A stretch of DNA of 33,672 nt from Burkholderiales bacterium Ga0077543 (GCA_001464055.1 LNET01000052.1:1-33672), one strand, 5' to 3'; shown: positions 1 to 6,921, counted from the stretch's first letter. Made by a program: numbers and translations. The notes: a model not told the origin generated them from the sequence alone.

Positions 1-1
1 G

Positions 2-568
2 GAAGTGCGCAACAAGATGAAGGCCAAGGAAGCCGCCGGCGGCAAGAAGACCCTGCTGCTGGGCCCGAACTGCCCGGGCCTGATCACACCCGAGGAAATC
101 AAGATCGGCATCATGCCCGGCCACATCCACCGCAAGGGCCGCATCGGCGTCGTCAGCCGCTCGGGCACGCTCACCTACGAAGCCGTCGCCCAGCTCACGG
201 AAATCGGCCTCGGCCAGAGCAGCGCGGTCGGCATCGGCGGCGACCCCATCAACGGCCTGAAGCACATCGACGTGATGCAGCTCTTCAACGACGATCCGGA
301 CACCGACGCCGTCATCATGATCGGCGAAATCGGCGGCCCCGACGAAGCCGAAGCCGCGCGCTGGTGCCAGAAACACATGAAGAAGCCCATCGTCGGCTTC
401 ATCGCCGGCGTCACCGCCCCCGCCGGCAAGCGCATGGGCCATGCCGGCGCGCTGATCAGCGGCGGCGCCGACACCGCCGACGCCAAGCTGGAAATCATGG
501 AAGCCTGCGGTTTCACCGTCACGCGCAACCCCAGCGAGATGGCGCGGCTGCTCAAGGGCCTGCTCTAG
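2..568 (+). CDS. sucD: Succinyl-CoA synthetase (ADP-forming) alpha subunit, 5' truncated by the window edge
   Basis: Alpha subunit of the TCA-cycle enzyme that interconverts succinyl-CoA and succinate with nucleotide triphosphate formation. About 188 residues of the usual ~295 are visible, so the N-terminal CoA-binding Rossmann domain is mostly outside the window. Seen directly: the family segment LLGPNCPGLITP, followed by IGIMPGHIH, and near the C-terminus GKRMGHAGALISGG, whose His is the residue phosphorylated during catalysis. The C-terminus ends ARLLKGLL, as is usual for SucD. The beta subunit gene sucC is expected immediately upstream, outside the window. A strong terminator follows the stop by 35 bases, so this is the end of its operon. 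The identification is secure; only the true start cannot be seen. Confidence 0.96.
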   Translation, partial: EVRNKMKAKEAAGGKKTLLLGPNCPGLITPEEIKIGIMPGHIHRKGRIGVVSRSGTLTYEAVAQLTEIGLGQSSAVGIGGDPINGLKHIDVMQLFNDDPDTDAVIMIGEIGGPDEAEAARWCQKHMKKPIVGFIAGVTAPAGKRMGHAGALISGGADTADAKLEIMEACGFTVTRNPSEMARLLKGLL

Positions 569-603
569 CCCTGCCGGCAACGCCGCGCCTTGCAACACGG
601 CCA

Positions 604-627
604 GGCCGCCCTTCGGGGCGGCCTTTT
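604..627 (+). terminator. Rho-independent terminator after sucD
   Basis: A perfect 8-bp stem (ggccgccc / gggcggcc) closes on a UUCG tetraloop and is followed by TTTT. It separates the sucD operon from the downstream membrane protein gene. Confidence 0.93.
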
Positions 628-728
628 CATTGGCGCCGGCGCATCTGTAGTTTCCGCAAGCTGAGGCTCGCGATTAACCACTAAAATTGTCGGGCTTATC
701 TCCCAATGCGCCTGCCCTGACAAACCCC

Positions 729-1478
729 ATGGAAATGTTCTCCGACCCCGCGTTCTGGATCGCCGTAGGCCAGATCATCATGATCGACATCCTGCTGGGG
801 GGCGACAACGCGGTCGTCATCGCGCTGGCCTGCCGCAAACTGCCCCCTGCCCAACGCACCAAGGGCATCATCTGGGGAACGGCTGGCGCCATCGTCCTGC
901 GCGTCATCCTGATCTTCTTCGCGCTGACCCTGCTCGCCGTTCCTTACCTGAAAATCATCGGTGCCTTGCTGCTGGTGTGGATCGGTGTGAAACTCCTGGC
1001 GCCTGACGAAGACGGCCATGGCGACATCAATGCTTCCGACAAGCTGCTGGCCGCCATCAAGACCATCATCGTGGCCGACCTGGTGATGAGCGTCGACAAC
1101 GTCATCGCCATCGCAGGCGCGGCGCAGGGCGCTGGAGAACACCAGATGGCGCTGGTCATCTTCGGCCTTGTGGTCAGCATTCCCATCATCGTCTGGGGCA
1201 GTACCCTCGTGATCAAGCTGATGGACCGATTCCCCATGATCATCACCGCAGGCGGCATGCTGCTGGGCTGGATTGCCGGCACCATGGCCGTCACCGACCC
1301 GGCCATCGTCGGCTACATGCCCCTGGCCAGCGAGCTGGTCGAAGGCAAGATCCCCGACGTCCAGGCAGGCGTGCGCTACGGTGCCGGCGTGGCGGGTGCG
1401 CTGCTGGTGCTGGCCATCGGCATGCTGGTCAAGAAGCGCAACGCTGCGGCGGCCGCGGCGGCTTCCCGCGCCGGCTGA
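729..1478 (+). CDS. TerC/YjbE-family integral membrane protein
   Basis: Inner-membrane protein of about 249 residues with roughly seven hydrophobic segments. Seen: DILLGGDNAVVIALACR in the first membrane segment and DLVMSVDNVIAIAGAA in the middle; these two GGDN/SVDN acidic motifs are the hallmark of the TerC family. Members are linked to tellurite resistance and, in better studied cases, to Mn(II) export or metal loading of exported proteins; which applies here is not shown. An in-frame TTG at 687 would add 14 residues of poor hydrophobicity, so I chose the ATG at 729 (MEMFSDPAFWIAVGQ), which matches the compact N-terminus of relatives. The C-terminus is an alanine-rich tail after LVKKRN. 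The kinase gene starts 21 bases downstream, so the two may be co-transcribed. Confidence 0.88.
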   Translation: MEMFSDPAFWIAVGQIIMIDILLGGDNAVVIALACRKLPPAQRTKGIIWGTAGAIVLRVILIFFALTLLAVPYLKIIGALLLVWIGVKLLAPDEDGHGDINASDKLLAAIKTIIVADLVMSVDNVIAIAGAAQGAGEHQMALVIFGLVVSIPIIVWGSTLVIKLMDRFPMIITAGGMLLGWIAGTMAVTDPAIVGYMPLASELVEGKIPDVQAGVRYGAGVAGALLVLAIGMLVKKRNAAAAAAASRAG

Positions 1479-1499
1479 AGCCGCCAGCACAGGGGCAAA

Positions 1500-2411
1500 G
1501 TGGCCACGGCGGCTGATGCGAGAGGCTCCAAGGCCTCCAAGCCATCCCGACGCCTGCGGTTCGCAGACCGCTTCGACCTGTTGCGCCTGCTCGGGCGGGG
1601 CCTGAGCGGGCGCGTCTACGCTGCCCATGACCGCCGGCTGAACCGGTTGGTGGCCCTGAAGATCTATGCGCTGCCGCCCCCTTCGGACAGCGCCCGCCCC
1701 AGCGCGGCCCAGGCCGAGGCCCGCAGCCGCTCAGGCGCGGAAGCCGACATCACGCGCCGGCTGCGCCACGAAGACATCGTCCAGGTCCTCGACCAGGGCG
1801 TGTTCGAAGACCAGGCCTGGCTGGCCATGGAACTGGTGCCGGGCAGCTCGCTGCAGCGCTATACCGATCCGCAGCGCCTGTTGCCTGAACCGCTGTTGCT
1901 GCAGGCCGGGCAGCGCATCGCGCTGGCGCTGGACCACGCCCACGCCCAGCGGGTGGTGCACCGCGACCTGAAGCCCGCCAACGTGCTGGTGGACTGGCCC
2001 AGCGACACCCTGAAAGTCGTCGACTTCGGCCTGGCCCGCACCGAAGACGCCGCCGCCACCCGCACCGGGCTGATGCTGGGCACGCCGCAGTACATGGCGC
2101 CCGAGCTTCTGGCCGGCGCCCGGCCCGACGTGCGCAGCGATTGCTACGCGCTGGGTGTGATGCTGTTCGAACTGCTGACCGGCCGCCTGCCCTTCGAAAC
2201 CACCAACATGGGCGAACTGCTGCGCCGCGCCGCGCGCGACCCCGCCCCCGACCTGCGCGAGCACAAGCCCCAGGCGCCCGAGCCGCTGGCCCGGCTGGTG
2301 GCCGAACTGCTGGCCACCCAGCCCGGGCAACGCCTGGCCGAGGCCTCGCGCGTGGCCGGGCGCCTGCGCAGCGTGCGGCTGGGCTGGCCTGGCGGTGCGA
2401 TGTCACGCTGA
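1500..2411 (+). CDS. Hanks-type serine/threonine protein kinase, soluble
   Basis: Eukaryotic-like Ser/Thr kinase of 303 residues. Seen in order: glycine-rich loop LLGRGLSGRVY (31-40), ALKIY with catalytic Lys54, HRDLKPANV with catalytic Asp156, DFGLA for Mg2+ binding, an activation segment with threonines, and GTPQYMAPE. No transmembrane segment or extracellular sensor (PASTA or similar) follows the kinase domain, so it should be cytoplasmic. The start is GTG at 1500, preceded by AGGGG at good spacing. It is followed by a PP2C phosphatase and an FHA protein on the same strand: writer, eraser and reader of phospho-Ser/Thr. That trio also occurs in type VI secretion loci, but no secretion genes are visible here. 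Substrates are unknown; the FHA protein is the obvious first candidate. Confidence 0.94.
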   Translation: MATAADARGSKASKPSRRLRFADRFDLLRLLGRGLSGRVYAAHDRRLNRLVALKIYALPPPSDSARPSAAQAEARSRSGAEADITRRLRHEDIVQVLDQGVFEDQAWLAMELVPGSSLQRYTDPQRLLPEPLLLQAGQRIALALDHAHAQRVVHRDLKPANVLVDWPSDTLKVVDFGLARTEDAAATRTGLMLGTPQYMAPELLAGARPDVRSDCYALGVMLFELLTGRLPFETTNMGELLRRAARDPAPDLREHKPQAPEPLARLVAELLATQPGQRLAEASRVAGRLRSVRLGWPGGAMSR

Positions 2412-2412
2412 A

Positions 2413-2433
2413 GCCCCCCGCCTCCGGGGGGGC
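2413..2433 (+). other. GC hairpin directly after the kinase stop
   Basis: GCCCCCC and GGGGGGC form a 7-bp stem around a 7-base loop immediately after the kinase stop codon. There is no T-run, so it is not a convincing terminator. It may stabilise the 3' end or attenuate reading into the phosphatase gene. Confidence 0.45.
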
Positions 2434-2541
2434 GCGCCAACTTTCCAGCGCACAATCCGCTGACATCCGGCGCGCCCCGAGCCGCCTTTTCCCACTGCAC
2501 CGACCACGACTGCCTTGGCCACACCCAACCCAGCGCCCCCG

Positions 2542-3345
2542 ATGACCATCGAGCTGCATGCCGCCGTCGACCCCGGCCGGGCGCGCAGCAACAACGAGGA
2601 TTCCGTGGCCATCGACCCGGGCGCCTCCCTGGCCGTGCTGGCCGACGGCATGGGTGGCTACAACGCCGGTGAAGTGGCATCCAACATGGCCACCAGCTTC
2701 ATTCGGACGGAAATGGGCCGCTGGCTGCGCGAAGCCAGCCACCAGGCCACCGACGCCGAGGTGCGCCGGGCCATGGACATCTGCGTGGACAACGCCAACC
2801 GCGCCATCTTCGACGCCAGCACCACCAACCCGCAGTACGCCGGCATGGGCACCACGCTGGTGGTGGCGGTGTTCCGCGAAGGCAAGCTGCTGCTGGGCCA
2901 TGTGGGCGATTCACGCTGCTACCGCCTGCGCGGCGGCCGGCTGCAGCAACTGACGCGCGACCACTCGCTGCTGCAGGAACAGCTGGACGCGGGCCTGATC
3001 ACCCCCGAGCAGGCGGCGTTTTCGGCCAACAAGAATCTGGTCACCCGCGCCGTGGGCGTGGAAGACACCGTGCTGCTGGAAACCCATCAGCACGACGTGC
3101 ACGGCGACGACCTCTACCTGATGTGTTCAGACGGCTTGTCTGACATGCTGGACGACGCCGCCATCGCGCAGCTTCTGCAGGCCCAGGCCGCACCGGAAAC
3201 GACCGAATCGTTGGAAACGACCACCCAGGGGCTGATTGCAGCTGCCAATGACGCAGGTGGAAAGGATAATATCTCCGTGATCCTGGTGCGTGCCTCCGGC
3301 GGCGCAAACGCATCGGCGAAGTCGTGGTGGCCGTTCCGCCGTTGA
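2542..3345 (+). CDS. PP2C-family (Stp1/PrpC-like) protein phosphatase
   Basis: Metal-dependent Ser/Thr phosphatase of about 267 residues, the usual size for bacterial single-domain PP2C. Seen in order: RSNNEDS, ADGMGGYNAGEVAS (metal-binding Asp and the DGMGG motif), GHVGDSRCYRL, the ITPEQA flap region, CSDGLSD and GGKDNISVIL; the Asp residues of these motifs form the binuclear metal site. It presumably reverses phosphorylation by the upstream kinase. Start choice: TTG at 2515 would add nine residues (MATPNPAPP), while ATG at 2542 begins right before the first strand; neither has a clear Shine-Dalgarno sequence. The C-terminus is a short basic/aromatic tail (WWPFRR). It lies between kinase and FHA genes on the same strand. 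Confidence 0.94.
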   Translation: MTIELHAAVDPGRARSNNEDSVAIDPGASLAVLADGMGGYNAGEVASNMATSFIRTEMGRWLREASHQATDAEVRRAMDICVDNANRAIFDASTTNPQYAGMGTTLVVAVFREGKLLLGHVGDSRCYRLRGGRLQQLTRDHSLLQEQLDAGLITPEQAAFSANKNLVTRAVGVEDTVLLETHQHDVHGDDLYLMCSDGLSDMLDDAAIAQLLQAQAAPETTESLETTTQGLIAAANDAGGKDNISVILVRASGGANASAKSWWPFRR

Positions 3346-3433
3346 TGGTGCTGCCCCGTCCCCTGAATACAAGAACCGACGCCCAGGGCGTCACGCGTGT
3401 TGCGGCCGGCAACATGCAGCAATGAGGTCGTGC

Positions 3434-4159
3434 ATGGGCAAGCTGGTCGTATCGCTCGACGGTGTGGTCATCAAGGAAGTCCAGATCACCAAGGACAAGA
3501 CCACACTGGGTCGGCGGCCTTACAACGACATCGTCATCGACAACCTGGCGGTCAGCGGCGAACACGCCGTGCTGCAGATGGTGGGTGCCGACGTCTTCAT
3601 CGAAGACCTGAACAGCACCAACGGCACCTACATCAACGGCAAGGCCATCAAGAAGCAGTTGCTGACGCACAACGACACCGTCGAGATCGGCAAGTACAAG
3701 ATCAAGTACCTGGTCGACGACAGCAGCGACTACGAAAAGACACTGATCATGCGGCCGCCTGGCAGCCAGCAGGCCGCGCATGCGCCGCCGCCCTTCGCGG
3801 CCCAGAACGTCATGCAGTCGGGCCACCCCGGGCTGGGTCTGGGCGCGCCTTCGCCGGCACCTGCGCCAGGCAGTTATGCGGCTGCCGCCGCCAGTGGCAC
3901 TGCAGCCTTGATCAAGGTGCTGAACGGCGCCGCGGCCGGGCGCGAAGTGGTGCTGACGAAGATCGTCACCACCGTCGGCAAGCCTGGCGTTCAGGTGGCC
4001 AGCATCACCAAGCGGCCCACGGGCTATGCGTTTGCGCATGTCGAAGGCAGCAGCAAGCCCAGCATCAACGGCTCGCCGCTGGTGGGCGATTCGGTGCCGC
4101 TGCGCAATGGCGACGTCATCGAACTCGCCGGCACCCAGATGCAGTTCATCTACCGCTAG
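3434..4159 (+). CDS. FHA-domain protein with a second, divergent FHA-like domain
   Basis: Phosphothreonine-reading protein of about 241 residues. N-terminal FHA domain (about 5-95): TLGRRPYNDIVI, then AVSGEHAVL and LNSTNGTYING, which hold the conserved Arg, Ser, His and Asn-Gly of phosphopeptide binding. A Pro/Ala/Gly-rich linker (about 115-155) joins it to a C-terminal beta-rich domain with FHA layout (GREVVLTKIVTTVGKPG ... SINGSPLV ... LRNGDVIELAG) in which the phosphate-binding Arg and Ser/His positions are not conserved, so it probably cannot bind phosphothreonine in the standard way. The sequence GYEKT-like segment DSSDYEKTLIMRPP before the linker contains a Thr in a context resembling kinase target sites of other FHA proteins (inference). 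Start ATG 3434 is preceded by GAGG; ATG 3422 is the alternative. Confidence 0.9.
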   Translation: MGKLVVSLDGVVIKEVQITKDKTTLGRRPYNDIVIDNLAVSGEHAVLQMVGADVFIEDLNSTNGTYINGKAIKKQLLTHNDTVEIGKYKIKYLVDDSSDYEKTLIMRPPGSQQAAHAPPPFAAQNVMQSGHPGLGLGAPSPAPAPGSYAAAAASGTAALIKVLNGAAAGREVVLTKIVTTVGKPGVQVASITKRPTGYAFAHVEGSSKPSINGSPLVGDSVPLRNGDVIELAGTQMQFIYR

Positions 4160-4403
4160 GCCGGTCGCTGGCGCGCCGGCCCAGCTTGCCGCGTTCGACC
4201 GGACGCTGCTGCGCCGGCCCACTTGGCAGGATGAGGGTGGTGCCACCCCGTTGAGGGGGTGGGTCTGCCGTGAAGGGGGTCACGCACCATCCTTCAGAAT
4301 GGTGAAACTGGGGCCAGGTGCCTTGCACGACGGGCGGGCTGCCTTCAGCATAGGGCAGCGCTGACGGGTGGTCCGGGCAGCGCGTTTTTTTCTCCACCGC
4401 TCC
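4160..4403 (+). other. 244-bp intergenic stretch with two inverted repeats
   Basis: No gene is seen between the FHA and phosphodiesterase genes. It holds GGGTGG-TG-CCACCC at 4235-4248 and a CACCAT/ATGGTG hairpin at 4285-4304, separated by a run of G-rich repeats. Neither is followed by a T-run. The block may contain a promoter for the phosphodiesterase gene, but I cannot place -35/-10 boxes. Confidence 0.35.
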
Positions 4404-5186
4404 ATGCAGATTCGTGTCCTCGGTTGCTCAGGGTCGATTGCCGCCGGCAGCCGCACCACCTCGTTCCTGGTCGACGGGTGCATCCTCATCGACGCCGGCA
4501 CCGGCGTGGGCGACCTGACGCTGGAAGAACTGACCGCGGTCGACCACATCCTGGTGACGCATTCGCACCTGGACCACGTGCTGTCCATCGGCCTGCTGGC
4601 CGACAGCGTGGCCAGGCTGCGCACCGCCCGGCAGCGCCCGCCGGTGATGGTGCATGCGCTGCCGGCCACCATTCAGGTGCTGCGCACGCACATGTTCAAC
4701 GGCCTGATCTGGCCCGACTTCACCCGCCTGCCCACGCCGGCGCATCCGGTGCTGGCCTTCAGCGAACTGCAGCTGGGCCAGGTGCTCAGCGTGGCCGGCC
4801 GCCAGGTGGAAGTGCTGCCAGCCGCCCACACCGTGCCGGCCGTGGGTTATGCCGTCTTGAACGCCACCGCCGACGGTGGCGCCTGGGTCTTCACCGGCGA
4901 CACCGGCCCGAACCCGCTGCTGTGGCAACGCCTGGCCAGCCTGCACGTGGGCGCGCTCGTCATCGAAACCGCCTTCAGCGACGACGAACACGCCGTGGCC
5001 ACCATCAGCCAGCACCTGTGCCCGGCCAAGCTGAAGCTGGAACTGGACAAGCTGGCCACCCCGGCCGACGTCTACATCACCCACATCAAGCCCGGCGAGG
5101 TGGACGCGGTGATGAGCGAGATCGGCGCGTTCAGCAGCCACCACCGCATCAGCGCGCTGCACACCGGGCAGGTGATGGGAAGCTGA
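4404..5186 (+). CDS. Metallo-beta-lactamase-fold class II-type 3',5'-cyclic nucleotide phosphodiesterase
   Basis: Predicted zinc hydrolase of 260 residues. Seen: an N-terminal beta strand IRVLGCSGSI, LIDAGTG, the metal-binding THSHLDHVLSIG (HxHxDH), HMFNGLIWPDF, AAHTVPAVGY, FTGDTG and YITHIKPGE. The HxHLDH motif together with FNGxIWPDF is characteristic of class II cAMP phosphodiesterases (yeast PDE1, Vibrio CpdP), although the residue after VLS departs from the published pattern. It would hydrolyse cAMP or a related cyclic nucleotide in the cytoplasm. A GTG at 4368 would extend it, but ATG 4404 starts exactly at the first strand. It may belong functionally to the kinase-phosphatase-FHA group upstream. 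Its last 43 coding bases recur at 5996-6038, beyond the toxin-antitoxin pair. Confidence 0.82.
   Translation: MQIRVLGCSGSIAAGSRTTSFLVDGCILIDAGTGVGDLTLEELTAVDHILVTHSHLDHVLSIGLLADSVARLRTARQRPPVMVHALPATIQVLRTHMFNGLIWPDFTRLPTPAHPVLAFSELQLGQVLSVAGRQVEVLPAAHTVPAVGYAVLNATADGGAWVFTGDTGPNPLLWQRLASLHVGALVIETAFSDDEHAVATISQHLCPAKLKLELDKLATPADVYITHIKPGEVDAVMSEIGAFSSHHRISALHTGQVMGS
5137..5179 (+). repeat. Copy 1 of the duplicated phosphodiesterase 3' end
   Basis: Last 43 coding bases before the final Ser and stop of the phosphodiesterase gene, encoding HHRISALHTGQVMG. It matches 5996-6038 at 40 of 43 bases. Both copies are in the same orientation, so they form a direct repeat about 860 bp apart that brackets the vapBC-like pair. 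Confidence 0.88.
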
Positions 5187-5205
5187 GGGCTGGATGCGCA
5201 GCGCG

Positions 5206-5254
5206 TGATACCTGATACCTGATACCTGATGCGTGATGCGTGATGCGTGATGTA
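5206..5254 (+). repeat. Heptamer tandem repeat, seven units
   Basis: Seven contiguous 7-base units: TGATACC x3, TGATGCG x3, then TGATGTA. It ends 49 bases before the antitoxin ATG and starts 20 bases after the phosphodiesterase stop, so it sits where the vapBC promoter or operator should lie. Copy number could vary by slippage. Confidence 0.93.
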
Positions 5255-5303
5255 CCATCGCGGCACCCAAGCCTGATGAACCGAAGCCGAACGGAAACCC
5301 GCC

Positions 5304-5537
5304 ATGCGCACCACCCTGGCCATCGACGACGACGTCCTTGCCGCGGCCAGGCATCTGGCTGAGCGTGAGCAAAAAACGGTCGGCGAAGTGATCTCTGCGC
5401 TGGCCAGGCAGGCGCTGGCACCCCAGGGCCGCACCGCTCGTGTCGAGCGCAATGGCATTCCGCTGCTGCCCAGCAGCAAGCAGACGGCGGCTGTCACGCT
5501 GGAACTTGTGAACCAGCTGCGCGACGAGCTGCCTTGA
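5304..5537 (+). CDS. vapB: VapB-like ribbon-helix-helix antitoxin
   Basis: Small protein of 77 residues. The N-terminus MRTTLAIDDDVLAAARHLA followed by EREQKTVGEVISALARQAL fits the ribbon-helix-helix DNA-binding fold of VapB/CopG antitoxins: a short beta strand and two helices. The C-terminal third (LLPSSKQTAAVTLELVNQLRDELP) would be the toxin-neutralising segment. GGA seven bases upstream serves as the ribosome-binding site. The stop TGA overlaps the TTG start of the PIN-domain toxin gene, giving translational coupling. By family knowledge it should repress its own promoter, together with the toxin, at sites upstream; the heptamer repeats at 5206-5254 are the candidate site. The gene symbol is by family, not by orthology. 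Confidence 0.85.
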   Translation: MRTTLAIDDDVLAAARHLAEREQKTVGEVISALARQALAPQGRTARVERNGIPLLPSSKQTAAVTLELVNQLRDELP

Positions 5538-5965
5538 GCCGCTACCTGCTGGACGTCAACGTCCTGATTGCCTTGGTCGACCCCGCGCATGTCGCGCACG
5601 AGCCCGTCCACGCATGGTTCGGCCGTGTTGGCCGCAAAGCATTTGCAACCTGTCCGATCACGGAAAACGGGTTGCTGCGAATCGTGGGGCATCCGAAATA
5701 CCCCAACTCTCCCGGGCCACCGAGCCGTGTCGTGGGCGCACTGCTGGCCATCCGTGCACTGCCTGGCCACGCCTTTTGGCCCGACAGCATCAGCGTGGTG
5801 GACGACAGTGGGGTCGACAGCGCGCAGCTGTCCAGCCATGCCCAGCTGACGGACAGCTATCTGTTGGCCCTGGCCCGCGCCAACAAGGGCCAGCTTGCCA
5901 CGCTCGACCGCAAGCTGGCCACCGAGGCCGTGGTCGAAGGCCAGGGCGCATTGGTCTTCATTTGA
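5534..5965 (+). CDS. vapC: PIN-domain ribonuclease toxin, VapC-like
   Basis: Toxin of 143 residues. The PIN domain acidic tetrad is visible: Asp7 in YLLDVNVLIAL, Glu44 in ITENGLLRI, Asp107 in LTDSYLLALA and Asp125 in LATLDRKL; these bind Mg2+/Mn2+ for RNA cleavage. The segment ITENGLLRIVG is typical of the VapC subgroup often annotated 'TA system VapC family ribonuclease', with tRNA or rRNA as usual target class (family knowledge). The start is TTG at 5534 inside TTGA, overlapping the antitoxin stop by four bases; there is no ATG nearby, so coupling to vapB translation is likely. No truncation or catalytic loss is seen, so the pair is probably functional. A copy of the upstream gene's 3' end follows 30 bases after its stop. 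Confidence 0.9.
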   Translation: MSRYLLDVNVLIALVDPAHVAHEPVHAWFGRVGRKAFATCPITENGLLRIVGHPKYPNSPGPPSRVVGALLAIRALPGHAFWPDSISVVDDSGVDSAQLSSHAQLTDSYLLALARANKGQLATLDRKLATEAVVEGQGALVFI

Positions 5966-5995
5966 CGCCACTGGCGCTGCCGGGTGACGGGTCCT

Positions 5996-6045
5996 GCCGC
6001 CACCGCATCAGCGCGCTGCACATCGGGCAGGTGGTGGGCCTGTAG
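5996..6045 (+). pseudogene. Copy 2 of the phosphodiesterase 3' end (gene-end remnant)
   Basis: Bases 5996-6038 repeat 5137-5179 with three mismatches. The reading frame is kept and ends in its own stop: HRISALHIGQVVGL then TAG at 6043-6045. No other part of the phosphodiesterase gene is seen around it. It is either the tail of a lost tandem paralogue or the original gene end displaced by insertion of the toxin-antitoxin pair. Confidence 0.8.
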
Positions 6046-6321
6046 ATCCAGCGGGCGGGCGCCTTGCTGGCACCCGCTTCACGGCACGATGAACTGGCAG
6101 GTCAGGCCACCCCATTTCGGCCATTCGAAGGGCTGGTGCGATGCCAGACTCTCGTTCAGCCATGCCTTGGTTGGGCTTGTGTGCAAGGGGCGGCCCTGGG
6201 GTGACAGGCCTTGTCAGCCTGGGCCGCGGGCGGCCCGGGCCGCTTTGGCGCAAGTGACCAAACGCGTCGGTCGATGTGACGCTTTGCACGCGAAACACGC
6301 TGCTTTTGCGGCATTCGGGGC
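6046..6321 (+). other. Long non-coding upstream region of the pilin gene
   Basis: The gap from the toxin stop (5965) to the pilin start (6387) is 421 bp, the longest non-coding stretch in the window. Apart from the gene-end remnant (5996-6045) and the sigma-54 promoter (6322-6337) I see no gene in it. It contains a TGACA-N5-TGTCA dyad at 6202-6216 and a GC-rich self-complementary stretch (about 6220-6243). A region of this size fits upstream activator and bending sites for a sigma-54 promoter. Confidence 0.5.
6202..6216. promoter_or_regulatory. Dyad TGACA-N5-TGTCA, possible operator
   Basis: Perfect 5-bp inverted repeat around GGCCT, centred about 113 bases upstream of the sigma-54 promoter. 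The distance suits an enhancer-type activator site, but no specific regulator is recognised, and a short dyad can occur by chance. Confidence 0.3.
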
Positions 6322-6337
6322 TGGCACGGTCGCTGCA
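6322..6337 (+). promoter_or_regulatory. Sigma-54 (RpoN) promoter of the pilin gene
   Basis: TGGCACGGTCGCTGCA matches the -24/-12 consensus TGGCAC-N5-TTGCA at every position except C for the first T of the -12 block; the GG and GC dinucleotides have the required spacing. Predicted transcription start about 6348, leaving a ~39-base leader to the ATG at 6387. Major type IVa pilin genes are classically RpoN/PilR dependent. Confidence 0.88.
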
Positions 6338-6386
6338 AACTGTTCCACCGTTCCCACCCCCCACACCCCTTCACGGAGTTTAGAAA

Positions 6387-6899
6387 ATGAACCGACTGCA
6401 ACGTACCGCCAAGCGCGGTTTCACCCTGATCGAACTGATGATCGTCGTGGCGATCATCGGCATCCTGGCCGCGGTTGCGCTGCCGGCTTACCAGGACTAC
6501 ACGGTCCGTGCGCGGGTCTCTGAAGGTCTGGTGGCGGCTTCGGCTGCGAAGGTCAACGTGCAGGACATTCTGGCTTCGGGCAACCCGGCTGGCGCTGGCA
6601 CCGGTTACGCCACTGGCTACACGGGGCCCCTCGCCACACGGAACGTCACCAGCGTCGCGATCGCCGCGGAGACCGGCATCATCACTGTCACGACCACCGC
6701 AGCGGCTGGCGGCGGCACGGTCATCGTCACCCCGAACGCACCGACCGGCACTCCGCTTCCGACTGGCACCGCAGCGTTTGTTCCCCCGGCGCAGTCGGTT
6801 GCGTGGCGGTGTGCTGCAGCAGGCGCCGATGTGACCGCATTCAGCGGCGCAACCGCTGGCACCCTGCCTGCTCGCTTCGCTCCTTCCGAGTGCAAGTAA
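6387..6899 (+). CDS. pilA: Type IVa major pilin (PilA-like prepilin)
   Basis: Prepilin of 170 residues. It has a short basic leader [11 protein letters not shown] cut by PilD after Gly11, mature Phe at +1 and Glu at +5 ([20 protein letters not shown]), then the typical [16 protein letters not shown] of the alpha-1 helix. Cys142 and Cys169 bound a C-terminal disulfide loop; the last residues are SECK. The central domain is rich in Thr, Ala and Gly, giving many possible O-glycosylation sites. RBS GGAG lies eight bases before the ATG. It is driven by the sigma-54 promoter at 6322-6337 and followed by a strong hairpin, then by a TfpZ-like accessory gene and a PglL-like oligosaccharyltransferase. 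Role: pilus fibre for twitching, adhesion or DNA uptake. No other pilus genes are in the window. Confidence 0.95.
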   Translation: MNRLQRTAKRGFTLIELMIVVAIIGILAAVALPAYQDYTVRARVSEGLVAASAAKVNVQDILASGNPAGAGTGYATGYTGPLATRNVTSVAIAAETGIITVTTTAAAGGGTVIVTPNAPTGTPLPTGTAAFVPPAQSVAWRCAAAGADVTAFSGATAGTLPARFAPSECK

Positions 6900-6921
6900 T
6901 CTTCAGTCTCCACTGAAATCC

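Noticed and set aside
628..728. Possible yybP-ykoY (Mn2+) riboswitch ahead of the TerC-family gene
   Set aside because: TerC genes often carry this riboswitch, but only 101 bases lie between terminator and ATG and I could not find its conserved G-rich and loop motifs.
1500..4159. Type VI secretion regulatory locus (PpkA/PppA/Fha)
   Set aside because: The trio resembles one, but no tss/vgr/hcp genes are present in the window, and the kinase lacks the membrane and sensor parts of PpkA.
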